Shown: positions 41,346 to 51,914, counted from the stretch's first letter. The stretch: DNA of 64,000 nucleotides from DASSCW01 sp036556325 (GCA_036556325.1 DATBJR010000049.1:1-64000), one strand, 5' to 3'. The notes: generated by a model from the sequence alone, not told the origin. Numbers and translations are program-made.

Positions 41346-42997
41346 CGTCCACGTCAGCCACCGAGGCGATGCCCCTCAACCAGGCGCCGGTGAAGGTCGA
41401 GTCGCGCGCGCGCTTCGAGATCCTCGGCGCGGTGATGCTCGCCCTGTTTCTTTCCGCCCTCGACCAGACGATCGTGGGCCCCATCCTGCCGCGGATCGTC
41501 AGCGACCTCAACGGCATCGATTACTACACCTGGGTGGTCACCGCCTACCTCCTGACCAGCACCGTGACGGTGCCGATCTACGGCAAGCTGTCGGACCTCT
41601 TCGGGCGCAAGCCGATGCTGATGGTCGGCATCGGGCTCTTCCTGGTCGGCTCGATGCTGTCGGGCCTCTCGCAGACCATGTGGCAGCTGGTCATGTTCCG
41701 GGCCATCCAGGGTCTCGGCGCCGGCGCGCTCTTCCCCATCAGCCTCGCCGTCATCGGTGACCTGTTCACGCCCCGCGAGCGAGGCCGATACCAGGGTCTG
41801 TTCGGCGCCGTCTTCGGCATTGCCTTCCTGGTGGGCCCGTTCCTGGGTGGCACCATCACCGACCACTGGTCATGGCACTGGGTGTTCTACGTCAATCTGC
41901 CCATCGGCCTGATCGCGCTGGCCGTCATCTGGCATCTGCTGCCGACGGTGCGTCGCCCGAACGCCACCCGCAACATCGACTACGCGGGCGTGCTCACCTT
42001 CGCCGCCGGCGTGGTCCCGATCCTCGTCGGCCTGACCAACGCGCAGAACGGCGATTGGGGTTCAGCCGGCGTATGGGGCCTCCTCCTGGTCGGCATCGCC
42101 TTCCTGGCGGTCTTCGTCTGGGTCGAGTCCCGGGCCAAGGAGCCGATGATTCCGCTCCACCTGTTCCGCAACCGAACGTTCTCGATCTCGATGATCGCCG
42201 TCTTCACCGCCATGTTCGGCTTCTTCGGGGCGGTGGTCTTCCTGCCGCTCTGGTTCCAGGTCGTGCAGGGCGCAAGCGCCACCGAATCGGGCTACAAGCT
42301 GCTGCCGTTCCTCTTCGGGCTCATCCTGAGCTCCATCGCGAGCGGCCAGATCGTGAGCCGCACCGGCCATTACAAGTGGCTCGCGGCCGGCGCCCTGACG
42401 CTGGCCGCCATCGGCGTGGCGCTGATGACCAACATCCGGACCGATACGCCGGATCTGACGCTCTGGAGCTGGATGTTCCTCGCCGGTCTGGGCATCGGCC
42501 CGTCGATGGCGGTGTTCACGATCATCGTCCAGAACGCCGTCCCCTTCGCGGAGCTGGGCGCCGCCACCAGCGACCTCACCCTGTTCCGCCAGATCGGTGG
42601 CACGGTTGGCCTGACGTTCGCGTTCACCCTGTTCCGCAACTTCCTGAGCTGGGACGCGATTCGCACCCAGCTCATCGCGGCCGGGGCTCCGGCGCAGTTC
42701 GTACCGGCCACGGCCCCAGCTGGCTTTGACACCGGGCAGCTGACGAACGTGGCCGGCAACGGCCCGGACTTCATGACGCAGGTTCCCGCGGCCCTGCAGG
42801 CCATCGTGACCAAGGGCTTCCACGAGGCCTTCAGCATCGCGCTCGGCAACAGCATGTGGCTAGGCGTCGGTGCCCTGGTGGTCGCGGTGCTGAGCGTCGT
42901 GCTGCTCCACGAGGCGCCGTTGCGCCATCACATCGGCGAGACGGACGAGAGCAACCCCCGCTCGGAAGGTCGCGCACCCATGGCCGCCTTCGACTGA
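41342..42997 (+). CDS. MFS drug exporter, DHA2 (EmrB/QacA) family
   Basis: A 551-residue, 14-helix transporter. Motif A is GKLSDLFGRKPM, motif C is in GPFLGGTITDHWSWHWVFYVNLP, and DQTIVGPILPRIV opens helix 1, all marks of the DHA2 drug:H+ antiporters. A long loop before the last helix is typical. The GTG at 41342 overlaps the marR stop and has AAGGAG at 41326-41331. The predicted role is export of toxic compounds under MarR control. Confidence 0.92.
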   Translation: MTSTSATEAMPLNQAPVKVESRARFEILGAVMLALFLSALDQTIVGPILPRIVSDLNGIDYYTWVVTAYLLTSTVTVPIYGKLSDLFGRKPMLMVGIGLFLVGSMLSGLSQTMWQLVMFRAIQGLGAGALFPISLAVIGDLFTPRERGRYQGLFGAVFGIAFLVGPFLGGTITDHWSWHWVFYVNLPIGLIALAVIWHLLPTVRRPNATRNIDYAGVLTFAAGVVPILVGLTNAQNGDWGSAGVWGLLLVGIAFLAVFVWVESRAKEPMIPLHLFRNRTFSISMIAVFTAMFGFFGAVVFLPLWFQVVQGASATESGYKLLPFLFGLILSSIASGQIVSRTGHYKWLAAGALTLAAIGVALMTNIRTDTPDLTLWSWMFLAGLGIGPSMAVFTIIVQNAVPFAELGAATSDLTLFRQIGGTVGLTFAFTLFRNFLSWDAIRTQLIAAGAPAQFVPATAPAGFDTGQLTNVAGNGPDFMTQVPAALQAIVTKGFHEAFSIALGNSMWLGVGALVVAVLSVVLLHEAPLRHHIGETDESNPRSEGRAPMAAFD

Positions 42998-43017
42998 ACG
43001 ACGGCTACCATCTGCGC

Positions 43018-43608
43018 ATGACCGACTACGGTCCGGGGACCGCGCTGATCGTGGTGGACGTCCAGAACGACTTCGCCGACCCGGCTGGCAGCCTGTCCGT
43101 CAGCCGGGCCGCGCACATCCTGCCCCGGATCAACGCCGAGATCGCGGCCGCCCGTCTCGCCGGCTCACCGGTGTACTACACGCAGGACTGGCATCCGGCT
43201 TCCACTCCGCACTTCGCCAAGGACGGTGGCATCTGGCCGGTGCACTGCGTCGCCGGGACGTGGGGCGCGGAGCTGCATCCGGACCTGCGCGTCGACGGTC
43301 AGATCGTCCGCAAGGGCGCCAACGGCGAGGATGGCTACTCGGGCTTCAGCATGCGCGACCCGGTCACCGGCGCGGAGGTCCCCACGCCCCTGGAGGGCAT
43401 GCTCCGCGACGCCGGCGTGACGCGCGTGGTCATCAGCGGTCTGGCCACCGACTACTGCGTCAACGCCACCGCCCTCGACGCGCGGCGGCTCGGGTTCGAG
43501 ACGGTCGTCCTGCGGCGCGCCGTCGCTGCTGTCAACCTTGAGCCCGGTGACGACGAACGGGCCCTGGCCGAGATGGCGACCGCCGGGGCCCATCTCCAGG
43601 ACGAGTAG
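43018..43608 (+). CDS. pncA: nicotinamidase / isochorismatase family (PncA)
   Basis: A 196-residue cysteine hydrolase. The catalytic triad is Asp14 (VVDVQNDF), Lys99 (VRKGAN) and Cys147 (TDYCV). Metal ligands lie in DWHPASTPHF. The cis-peptide region GLATDYC matches nicotinamidases, so it should convert nicotinamide to nicotinate for NAD salvage. It starts 20 nt after the MFS stop, with TACCAT at 43006-43011 as a possible -10, so it may not depend on the MarR operon. Confidence 0.9.
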   Translation: MTDYGPGTALIVVDVQNDFADPAGSLSVSRAAHILPRINAEIAAARLAGSPVYYTQDWHPASTPHFAKDGGIWPVHCVAGTWGAELHPDLRVDGQIVRKGANGEDGYSGFSMRDPVTGAEVPTPLEGMLRDAGVTRVVISGLATDYCVNATALDARRLGFETVVLRRAVAAVNLEPGDDERALAEMATAGAHLQDE

Positions 43609-43612
43609 GCCT

Positions 43613-43801
43613 CTAGGGACGGCCTCGGCGGCGAGACCAGGCGACCAGCGCGGCCCCGCCAACCACCAGCGCGCCGCCGATCCAGGCCCAGGTCGGGTCG
43701 TTGGTCATGTAGCTGCCCGGCAGGATGCCGATGCCCTGCAGGAAGAACGTCGCGCCGGCCAGGATGGCAAGCCCGCCCAGGATGGTCGGCAGCGTCCGCA
43801 T
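43613..43801 (-). CDS. small two-helix membrane protein
   Basis: A 62-residue protein with two hydrophobic helices (about 7-25 and 40-57) joined by GILPGSYMTNDPTWAWIG and a basic end (WSRRRGRP). Short proteins with an LPGS-M-DP linker of this sort are common unannotated membrane proteins in bacteria. The function is unknown. It is convergent with pncA, 4 nt apart at the stops, and divergent from the zinc-ribbon gene. Confidence 0.65.
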   Translation of the reverse strand: MRTLPTILGGLAILAGATFFLQGIGILPGSYMTNDPTWAWIGGALVVGGAALVAWSRRRGRP

Positions 43802-43830
43802 CGGCTCAGGATATTGGGCATCCGCCACTC

Positions 43831-43858
43831 TTGCGACGGCACCGATCGAGCGTATACT
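43831..43858 (+). promoter_or_regulatory. sigma-70-like promoter with long leader for the zinc-ribbon gene
   Basis: TTGCGA at 43831-43836 and TATACT at 43853-43858, spacer 16 bp. The start would be near 43865, giving an untranslated leader of about 150 nt before the GTG at 44015, unusually long in this window. CACTCTTG occurs both at 43826-43833 and at 43994-44001, close to each end of the leader region. The leader itself shows no clear riboswitch class. Confidence 0.6.
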
Positions 43859-44014
43859 CGCGGGCGAGTCGGGCCGCCACCGAGCGGCGCCAGCAGCCTT
43901 CCGTCCCCTCCCACCACGTCCCAGCGTCGGCTCGCGGAGTAGCGGCAAGACCCGTGGCCGGCGCCAGCCCAGGCGGGCTCCCGGCGTGGCAATCACTCTT
44001 GTGGGAGTTTCCGC

Positions 44015-44338
44015 GTGGCCTACACCGATCAGGTGATCAACTGCTCCGACTGCGGCATCGACTTCGTGTTCTCCGCCTCCGAGCAGGAGTTCTTCGCGCA
44101 GAAGGGGTTCACCTCTGCGCCCAAGCGCTGCCCCTCCTGTCGCGCCCAGCGTCGCGCCTCGGGCGGCGGCTCGAGCTACGGCAGCAGCGGCGGCTACTCG
44201 GACAGCTATAGCCGCGGGCCGCGCGAGATGTTCGACGCGGTGTGCGCGCGCTGCGGCAAGGACACCCAGGTGCCATTCCGGCCGACCGGCGCTCGCCCGG
44301 TCTACTGCAGCGACTGCTTCCGGCTGATGCGCGGGTAG
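44015..44338 (+). CDS. double zinc-ribbon protein (CxxC...CxxC)
   Basis: A 107-residue protein with two zinc-binding halves. The N-terminal part is INCSDCGIDFVFSASEQEFFAQKGF followed by RCPSCR, as in probable zinc-ribbon (zf_Tbcl-like) domains. A Ser/Gly/Tyr-rich linker follows. The C-terminal part VCARCGKDTQVPFRPTGARPVYCSDC holds a second CxxC pair set. The function is unknown; such proteins are often highly expressed and may bind nucleic acid. GGGAG at 44003-44007 supports the GTG start. A strong terminator follows immediately. Confidence 0.82.
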   Translation: MAYTDQVINCSDCGIDFVFSASEQEFFAQKGFTSAPKRCPSCRAQRRASGGGSSYGSSGGYSDSYSRGPREMFDAVCARCGKDTQVPFRPTGARPVYCSDCFRLMRG

Positions 44339-44361
44339 TCCACCAGGGGCCGATGCAGCCT

Positions 44362-44394
44362 GCGGCGCCACCGCCTCGGCGGGGCGCCGCTTTT
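44362..44394 (+). terminator. intrinsic terminator after the zinc-ribbon gene
   Basis: Outer arms GCGGCGCC (44362-44369) and GGCGCCGC (44383-44390) are perfect, with an inner CCGCC/GGCGG stem, then TTTT at 44391-44394. It starts 24 nt after the zinc-ribbon stop. This is the clearest intrinsic terminator in the window and isolates the gene from the tkt operon. Confidence 0.85.
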
Positions 44395-44642
44395 GGGTTC
44401 CAGCTCCTTCTCGGGGGCTGGACGGCTGGAGACATCGGCAGGCGGAACCCCGCCATTTCCCCAGAATCCCCTGATATTCACGCGCCTTTGCCCCTTCCGC
44501 GGGCATGCTGATGACCTGACCTGCCAGGGGCCACGGCTGCCCAGGGGCGAACGTGCCGGTGGCCCGGAAGATGGGCCCGAGCCCAGGGCTCGTATCATGG
44601 GAGCCTCAACGATCGGCAGGGAACTTGCGGGAGCTCGTCAAC
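44395..44642 (+). promoter_or_regulatory. upstream region of the pentose phosphate operon
   Basis: This is the rest of the 304-nt gap before tkt. It holds the palindrome GAGCCCAGGGCTC (44579-44591), directly followed by TATCAT (44593-44598), a likely -10, about 45 nt before the GTG. A near-repeat of TGCCAGGGGC and TGCCCAGGGGC lies at about 44522-44548. No convincing -35 is seen. I see no coding sequence in it. Confidence 0.45.
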
Positions 44643-46505
44643 GTGTCGAACCACGAGCAGAACCAATGGCGCGAGCTGGGGCAGCAGCTGCGCGTCGACT
44701 CCATCAGATCCAGCTCGGCGGCCGGGTCGGGCCACCCCACCTCGTCGATGTCGGCGGCCGATCTGATGGCGGTGCTGATCAGCAAGTACCTGCACTATGA
44801 CTTCGGCAGCCCCCAGGACGCGCGCAACGACCACCTGATCTTCTCGAAGGGCCATGCGTCGCCGCTGCTCTACGCGATCTACAAGGCGGCGGGCGCCATC
44901 ACCGATGAGGAGATGCTGACGTTCCGCCAGCTGGGCAGCCGGATCGAGGGTCACCCCACCCCGGTCCTGCCGTACGTCGATGTGGCCACCGGGTCACTGG
45001 GCCAGGGCCTGCCGATCTCGGTGGGCGTGGCCTACGCCGGCAAGTACCTCGACCGCCTGCCATACCGGGTGTGGTGCCTGTGCGGCGATTCGGAGATGGC
45101 CGAGGGCTCGATGTGGGAAGCGTTCGAGGCGGCCGGCTTCCATGGGCTGGACAACCTGACCGCCATCATCGACGTCAACCGCCTGGGCCAGACCGGCGAG
45201 ACGATGCACGGCTGGGACCTGGACGCGTATGCCACGCGGGCGCGCGCCTTCGGCTGGGAGGCAATCGAGATCGACGGCCATGACGTCGAGCAGATCGATG
45301 CCGCCCTCGGCCAGGCGAGCAACGGCGGCGGCCGGCCGACGGTCATCGTCGCCAGGACGGAGAAAGGGCACGGCGTGGCGGCCGTCGCCAACAAGAACGG
45401 TGCGCACGGCAAGCCGGTCCCCGACGAGGCGGAGGCCATCGCCGAGCTGGGTGGGGAGCGCAACATCTCGGTGCAGGTCGCCAGGCCCACCGGCGACGGG
45501 AAGCCCCACACCTTCGAGGCGAGCGGTGAGCTCAACCTGCCGAAATACGAGATCGGGACCAAGGAGGCCACCCGCAAGGCGTACGGAGACGCGCTCGTGG
45601 CGCTGGGCAACGCTCGGGGCGACGTGATCGTCATCGACGGTGAGGTCGGCAACTCGACGTACTCCGAGGAGTTCAAGGAGGCGCATCCGGAGCGCTTCGT
45701 CCAGGCCTACATCGCCGAGCAGCAGCTGCTGTCGTACGCGGTGGGCTTCCAGGTGCGCGGCTGGCGGCCCTTCGCCGCCACCTTCGCGGCCTTCCTGTCG
45801 CGCGCCTACGACTTCGTGCGCATGGCGGCGGTGAGCCGGGCCAACATCGTGCTCGCCGGCTCGCATGCCGGGGTCAGCATCGGCGAGGACGGTCCGTCGC
45901 AGATGGCGCTGGAGGACCTCGCCTCGCTGCGGGCCGTCCACGGCAGCACCGTGCTGTATCCATCGGATCCCAACCAGGCAGCCGAGCTGCTCGCCGCCGC
46001 GGCGGATCGCGAGGGCATCGTCTTCATGCGCACCACGCGCGAGAAGACGCCGGTCATCTACCAGCCGGGAGAACGCTTCGAGATCGGTGGCAGCCGGGTG
46101 GTCCGTCAGGGCGACGACGATGCGGTGACGCTCATCGGCGCCGGGGTCACGCTCCACGAGGCGCTGAAGGCGGCCGACCTGCTGGCGGAAGAGGGGATCG
46201 CCGTGCGGGTGATCGACCTCTACTCGATCAAGCCGGTGGACGAGGCAACCGTTCGGGCGGCCGCGCGCGAAACGGGCGGCATCGTGACGGTCGAGGACCA
46301 TTTCCCCGAGGGCGGACTCGGCGACGCGGTGCTGGAGGCCCTGGCCGAGGAGCCGGGGCGGGCCGTCGTTCGCAAGCTGGCCGTTCGGATCATGCCCGGC
46401 TCGGCCACGCCCGCCGAACAGCTCGAGGCAGCCGGCATTGATGCGGAGCACATTGCAGCCGCTGCCCGTGAACTCATCCGGACGGGCACGGCAGCCCAGG
46501 CGTAA
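44643..46505 (+). CDS. tkt: transketolase
   Basis: A 620-residue thiamine-diphosphate transketolase. The opening SSSAAGSGHPTSSMSAADLM and the ThDP/Mg motif GDSEMAEGSMWEA...IIDVNRLGQTG are clear, with pyrimidine-domain residues in IAEQQLLSYAVGF. The opening resembles the shorter animal-like transketolase type rather than the E. coli form. It transfers C2 units in the non-oxidative pentose phosphate pathway. I chose the GTG at 44643, 9 nt after GGGAG; upstream codons lack homology. It is the first gene of a seven-gene sugar operon and is followed by tal after 15 nt. Confidence 0.93.
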   Translation: MSNHEQNQWRELGQQLRVDSIRSSSAAGSGHPTSSMSAADLMAVLISKYLHYDFGSPQDARNDHLIFSKGHASPLLYAIYKAAGAITDEEMLTFRQLGSRIEGHPTPVLPYVDVATGSLGQGLPISVGVAYAGKYLDRLPYRVWCLCGDSEMAEGSMWEAFEAAGFHGLDNLTAIIDVNRLGQTGETMHGWDLDAYATRARAFGWEAIEIDGHDVEQIDAALGQASNGGGRPTVIVARTEKGHGVAAVANKNGAHGKPVPDEAEAIAELGGERNISVQVARPTGDGKPHTFEASGELNLPKYEIGTKEATRKAYGDALVALGNARGDVIVIDGEVGNSTYSEEFKEAHPERFVQAYIAEQQLLSYAVGFQVRGWRPFAATFAAFLSRAYDFVRMAAVSRANIVLAGSHAGVSIGEDGPSQMALEDLASLRAVHGSTVLYPSDPNQAAELLAAAADREGIVFMRTTREKTPVIYQPGERFEIGGSRVVRQGDDDAVTLIGAGVTLHEALKAADLLAEEGIAVRVIDLYSIKPVDEATVRAAARETGGIVTVEDHFPEGGLGDAVLEALAEEPGRAVVRKLAVRIMPGSATPAEQLEAAGIDAEHIAAAARELIRTGTAAQA

Positions 46506-46520
46506 GGAGGCGAGACGATC

Positions 46521-47624
46521 ATGAATGCGCTGCAGCGGCTGCATGCCGAGCAGGACCAGAGCCCCTGGATCGACTTCATCGACCGGCAGCTGATCGAATC
46601 CGGACGGCTCGCCGAGTTCGTGGCCGACGGCATCCGGGGTCTGACCAGCAACCCGACGATCTTCGGCAAAGCGGTCGCCACCGGCCAGTACGACGAGCTC
46701 ATCAAGCGCGAGATCGACGCGGGCCACGACAGCCGGGCGATCTACGAGGCGATCGCGATTGGCGACGTCAGCGACGCTGCGGATGTCCTGCGCTCGGTCT
46801 ACGACGAGTCGGACGGGACCGATGGCTTCGTGTCCATCGAGGTGGAGCCCGACCTGGCCGATGACTCCCAAGCGACGCTGGAGCGGGCGCGTCACCTCTT
46901 CGGCCGCGTCAACCGGCTGAACGCCTTCGTCAAGATCCCGGCCACCCCGGCCGGCCTGCCGGCGATCGAAGATGCCATCGCCGAGGGCATCAACATCAAC
47001 ATCACGCTCATGTTCAGCGTCGACGTGTACCGCGACGTCGCCCGCGCCTACCTCAATGGACTGCGACGTCGCCTGGAGCGCGGCGAGGACATCAGCCGCA
47101 TCGCCTCCGTCGCCAGCTTCTTCGTCAGCCGGGTCGACACGAAGGTCGACAAGGCGCTGGACGCCATCGGCACCGATGCCGCCCGTGACCTGCGCGGGCG
47201 AGCCGCGATCGCCAACGCCAAGCTCGCGTACGCCGCCTACCAGGAGATCTTCGACGGGCCGGAGTTCGCAGAGCTGCGCGACGCTGGGGCGCGCGTGCAG
47301 CGCTGCCTGTGGGCCAGCACCTCGACGAAGAACCCGGACTACCGCGACGTCCTGTACGTGGAGGAGCTCATCGGCCCACGCACGGTCAACACGATGCCGC
47401 TGGAGACGATCGAGGCCTTCAATGACCACGGGCGGCTGGAGCGCACGCTGGATGCCGGCCTGGACGAGGCGCATGAGCTGCTGCGCCAGGTGGAGCAGCA
47501 GGGGATCAGCATGCAGACAGTCACCGATGAGCTGATCCAGGAGGGCGTGGCCGCGTTCGCCAAGTCCTTCGTCGAGCTGATCGAGGCGATCGACAGCCAG
47601 CGCAAGGCACTCACACCGGCATGA
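46521..47624 (+). CDS. tal: transaldolase
   Basis: A 367-residue transaldolase of the actinobacterial/cyanobacterial Tal type. SNPTIFGKAV near the N-terminus, the Schiff-base lysine in NAFVKIPATPAG, and ITLMFS...FFVSRVDTKVD are the family landmarks. It exchanges C3 units between sugar phosphates and works with the adjacent transketolase. AGGAGG lies about 10 nt before the ATG. Its stop overlaps the pgi start (ATGA), so translation is coupled. Confidence 0.95.
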   Translation: MNALQRLHAEQDQSPWIDFIDRQLIESGRLAEFVADGIRGLTSNPTIFGKAVATGQYDELIKREIDAGHDSRAIYEAIAIGDVSDAADVLRSVYDESDGTDGFVSIEVEPDLADDSQATLERARHLFGRVNRLNAFVKIPATPAGLPAIEDAIAEGININITLMFSVDVYRDVARAYLNGLRRRLERGEDISRIASVASFFVSRVDTKVDKALDAIGTDAARDLRGRAAIANAKLAYAAYQEIFDGPEFAELRDAGARVQRCLWASTSTKNPDYRDVLYVEELIGPRTVNTMPLETIEAFNDHGRLERTLDAGLDEAHELLRQVEQQGISMQTVTDELIQEGVAAFAKSFVELIEAIDSQRKALTPA

Positions 47625-49312
47625 GCCACGGCCCGCTGGATGCGGCGATCGCCGAGCGGCTCGCGCGGTGGGACGATGAGCGAGTCGCCGAGCGCCTGTG
47701 GGCCAAGGACGGCAGCCTGTGGGCGGGATCCGGGAAGCCGGCCCAAGAGCTGACCCGCTGGCTCGGCTGGCTGGACCTGCCGGCCAGCATGGGCGGTCGG
47801 GTGGCCGAGCTCGAGCACCTGGCGCGTGACGTCCGCGAGGACGGTTACGCCCGCGCAGCCGTGCTCGGCATGGGCGGGTCGAGCCTCGCTCCCGAGCTCT
47901 TCGCCCGGACCTTTCCGGGCAGCGGCCTGGGGCTGCGCATCCTCGATTCCACCCACCCCGACGCCGTGCGCGAGTTTCGCGACTGGGCACAGGCGAGCCG
48001 GACCCTCTTCTGCGTCAGCAGCAAGTCGGGATCGACGACCGAGCCGAACGCCTTCCACGCCGCCATGTCGGCCTTTGCGCCGGCGCTCGACTTCCTGGCG
48101 ATCACCGACCCGGGCAGCTCGCTGGCCGACGTGGCCCGCGGCCAGGAGTTCCGGGGCATCGTCGACGGGCCACCCGACGTCGGCGGGCGCTACTCAGCGC
48201 TCTCGGTGTTCGGGCTGGTGCCGGCCGTCCTGCACGGCGTCGACCTCGACGCGCTCCTCGGCCGGGCGCAGGCCATGGCCGATGCCTGTCATCGACCCGC
48301 ATCGGCGAATCCCGGGCTGCGGCTCGGCGCGTTCATGGGCGAGGCCGCCCTGGCGGGCCGCGACAAGCTGACGATCATCGCCACCCGGCGGCTGGCGAGC
48401 TTCGGTGACTGGGCCGAGCAGCTCATCGCGGAGAGCACCGGCAAGGCGGGGCGCGGGATCGTGCCCATCGTCGGGGAACCGCTGCAGGATGCCGAACGCT
48501 ATGGCGCCGACCGGGCCTTCGTGGTGATCACCCTCGACGAGCCCGCCGCCCCGGAGCTGGCCGAGCTGGCCGAGCTGGCTGACCTGGCGTCGGCGCTCGA
48601 AGGCCTGGGCCACCCGGTGACTCGCATCGGCATCGGCGACCCGTACGAGCTGGGCGGCGAGTTCGTGCGCTGGGAGGTGGCCACCGCCGCCGCCGGGATC
48701 ATCCTGGAGATCGATCCGTTCGACCAGCCGAACGTGCAGGAGAGCAAGGACGCCACGCGCGAGCTGCTCGAGGCGTTTCGCGCGGACGGGCGGCTGCCGG
48801 CCGCCGTGCCGCTCGCCGAGCGCGATGGTATCTCTGCGTATGGTGATCCTGGCGTCCTCGGCGCACCAGGCGACCCAGTGGCGGCCGTGACCGAGCTGCT
48901 GGGCAGAGTCGGGGCCGGCGATTACATCGCGCTGCTCGCCTACCTGCCGCGCACAACGGTCGAGGTCGAGCGACTGCAGCGCATCCGGGCGCAGCTCGGG
49001 GCGGGAAGCGGCTTGGCCACGACCCTGGGCTTCGGACCGCGGTTCCTGCATTCGACCGGCCAGCTGCACAAGGGCGGACCACCCAGCGGCGTCTACCTGC
49101 AGCTCACCGCGGAACCGGAGCGCGACCTGCCCATCCCGGGCTGGGCCGAGACGTTCGGGACGCTGGTGGCGGCCCAGGCGCTCGGGGACCTGCGGTCGCT
49201 GCAGGCCCGCGGCCGACGCGCATTGCGACTGCACGGCGCGGATACCGACACGTTGCTCACCGCGCTGGAGTCAATGGTTTCCGGCGCGCTGAGCGCCGGC
49301 ATCGGCAGCTGA
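47621..49312 (+). CDS. pgi: glucose-6-phosphate isomerase
   Basis: A 563-residue isomerase with two SIS-type lobes. Phosphate-binding GMGGSSLAPEL and VSSKSGSTTEPN are intact, as is the end region with HSTGQLHKGGPPSG, typical of the form found in transaldolase-linked operons. It interconverts glucose-6-phosphate and fructose-6-phosphate, linking glycolysis to the pathway entrance. The overlap with tal implies one message; 57 nt separate it from gnd. Confidence 0.92.
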   Translation: MSHGPLDAAIAERLARWDDERVAERLWAKDGSLWAGSGKPAQELTRWLGWLDLPASMGGRVAELEHLARDVREDGYARAAVLGMGGSSLAPELFARTFPGSGLGLRILDSTHPDAVREFRDWAQASRTLFCVSSKSGSTTEPNAFHAAMSAFAPALDFLAITDPGSSLADVARGQEFRGIVDGPPDVGGRYSALSVFGLVPAVLHGVDLDALLGRAQAMADACHRPASANPGLRLGAFMGEAALAGRDKLTIIATRRLASFGDWAEQLIAESTGKAGRGIVPIVGEPLQDAERYGADRAFVVITLDEPAAPELAELAELADLASALEGLGHPVTRIGIGDPYELGGEFVRWEVATAAAGIILEIDPFDQPNVQESKDATRELLEAFRADGRLPAAVPLAERDGISAYGDPGVLGAPGDPVAAVTELLGRVGAGDYIALLAYLPRTTVEVERLQRIRAQLGAGSGLATTLGFGPRFLHSTGQLHKGGPPSGVYLQLTAEPERDLPIPGWAETFGTLVAAQALGDLRSLQARGRRALRLHGADTDTLLTALESMVSGALSAGIGS

Positions 49313-49369
49313 GCGCCGGCTCGGCGCGGGGCGCATCGGCCCGGGAGTCCAGGAAGGAGTCACAGTCAG

Positions 49370-50302
<933 letters not shown>

Positions 50303-50309
50303 TGGACCG

Positions 50310-51914
50310 ATGACCACCACGGGCAGCCGCCCCACCGTTGACCTCTCTGGTGACGGCGTGGGGCGGACGCTCGCCAACCCGCTGCGAGAGGGGCTTCGCG
50401 CCGGCCGCATGCCGGAGCCCTGCACCATGGTTATCTGTGGCGCGACCGGCGACCTCACCGAACGCAAGCTCGGACCGGCGCTCTACAACCTGCTGCTCGG
50501 CGGGTTCCTGCCGCCCGAGTTCACGGTGGTCGGCTTCGCGCGTCGCGACATGAGCGACGACGACTTCCGCGCGCACCTGCGCCAGGGCGTCGATCGGTTC
50601 AGCCGCAACCGGCCGATCAAGGAGTCGATCTGGGACTCCTTCGCCCAGGGCATCGTCTACCACCAGGGCGATTTCGACAGCCCGGACGCCTGGCAGTCAC
50701 TGAGCGGCCTGCTGGATCGAATCGACCGCGATCGCGGCACGGCCGGGAACCGGCTCTTCTACCTGGCGGTGCCGCCCACGCTGTACCCGGAGATCGTCCA
50801 CCAGCTCGGGCAGGCTGGCCTGGCGGCCAGCGGCGAGGCGCGACCGGACGGCCGGAAGGGATGGTCCCGGGTGATCGTGGAGAAGCCGTTCGGCTTCGAC
50901 CTGGTCAGTGCCCGTCGCCTCAACCAGGAGATCAGGCAGGTCTTCGCCGAGGACCAGATCTACCGCATCGACCACTACCTGGGCAAGGAGACGGTCCAGA
51001 ACCTGGCCGTCTTCCGGTTCGGCAACGGCCTGTTCGAGCCCATCTGGAATCGGCGCTACATCGACTCGGTGCAGATCACCGTGGCCGAGACGGTCGGGGT
51101 CGAGGGCCGTGGGGAGTTCTACGACCAGACCGGCGCCCTGCGCGACATCGTTCAGAACCACGCCCTCCAGCTGCTGGCCATGTTCGCCATGGAGCCGCCG
51201 GTCGAGTTCCGGGCCCAGGACCTGCGCGACGAGAAGCTGAAGGTGCTGCGCGCCGTGCACGAGATGTCGCCGGAGGACGTGGCCCAGAACGTGGTCCGCG
51301 GCCAGTATGTTTCGGGCTGGGTGGAAGGCGTGAAGATGCCCTCGTACCGCGACGAGCCGGAGATCGCGCCGGATTCCGACACGGAGACCTACGTGGCCCT
51401 CAAGCTCGAGATCACCTCGTGGCGCTGGGCCGGCGTGCCGTTCTACCTCCGCACCGGCAAGGCGCTGCCGACGCGCGCGACCGAGGTGGCGGTGCAGTTC
51501 AAGTCGCCGCCGCTGGCCCTCTTCCAGCGGGCGGGTGCGCCGACCGTCGAGCCGAACATCCTGGCCATCCGTATTCAGCCCGACGAGGGGATCCTGCTGC
51601 GCTTCGGCGCTAAGGTGCCGGGACAGGGCATGCAGATCCGCAGCGTCAACATGGACTTCCGTTACGGCTTCACCTTTGCGGTCGATTCCCCGGACGCCTA
51701 CGAGACCCTGCTGCTGGATGCCATGGTCGGGGATGCCAGCCTCTTCACGCGCGACGACGAGGTGGAGCGAGCGTGGGAGATCCTGGATCCGATCCTGAAG
51801 GCCTGGCAGGCGGGCGATGGTGGCCCGGTCCACTTCTACGGCGCGGGGTCATGGGGACCACCGGCCGCCGACGAGATGCTGGCCCGCGACGGTCGCAGCT
51901 GGCGCCACCCGTGA
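50310..51914 (+). CDS. zwf: glucose-6-phosphate 1-dehydrogenase
   Basis: A 534-residue dehydrogenase. The coenzyme motif GATGDLTERKL, the active-site RIDHYLGKE and EKPFG are present. The N-terminal 38 residues extend beyond the usual start, as in actinobacterial and cyanobacterial forms. It makes 6-phosphogluconolactone and NADPH and controls entry into the oxidative branch. Its stop overlaps the opcA start as GTGA, and OpcA is known to assemble or activate this enzyme. Confidence 0.96.
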   Translation: MTTTGSRPTVDLSGDGVGRTLANPLREGLRAGRMPEPCTMVICGATGDLTERKLGPALYNLLLGGFLPPEFTVVGFARRDMSDDDFRAHLRQGVDRFSRNRPIKESIWDSFAQGIVYHQGDFDSPDAWQSLSGLLDRIDRDRGTAGNRLFYLAVPPTLYPEIVHQLGQAGLAASGEARPDGRKGWSRVIVEKPFGFDLVSARRLNQEIRQVFAEDQIYRIDHYLGKETVQNLAVFRFGNGLFEPIWNRRYIDSVQITVAETVGVEGRGEFYDQTGALRDIVQNHALQLLAMFAMEPPVEFRAQDLRDEKLKVLRAVHEMSPEDVAQNVVRGQYVSGWVEGVKMPSYRDEPEIAPDSDTETYVALKLEITSWRWAGVPFYLRTGKALPTRATEVAVQFKSPPLALFQRAGAPTVEPNILAIRIQPDEGILLRFGAKVPGQGMQIRSVNMDFRYGFTFAVDSPDAYETLLLDAMVGDASLFTRDDEVERAWEILDPILKAWQAGDGGPVHFYGAGSWGPPAADEMLARDGRSWRHP

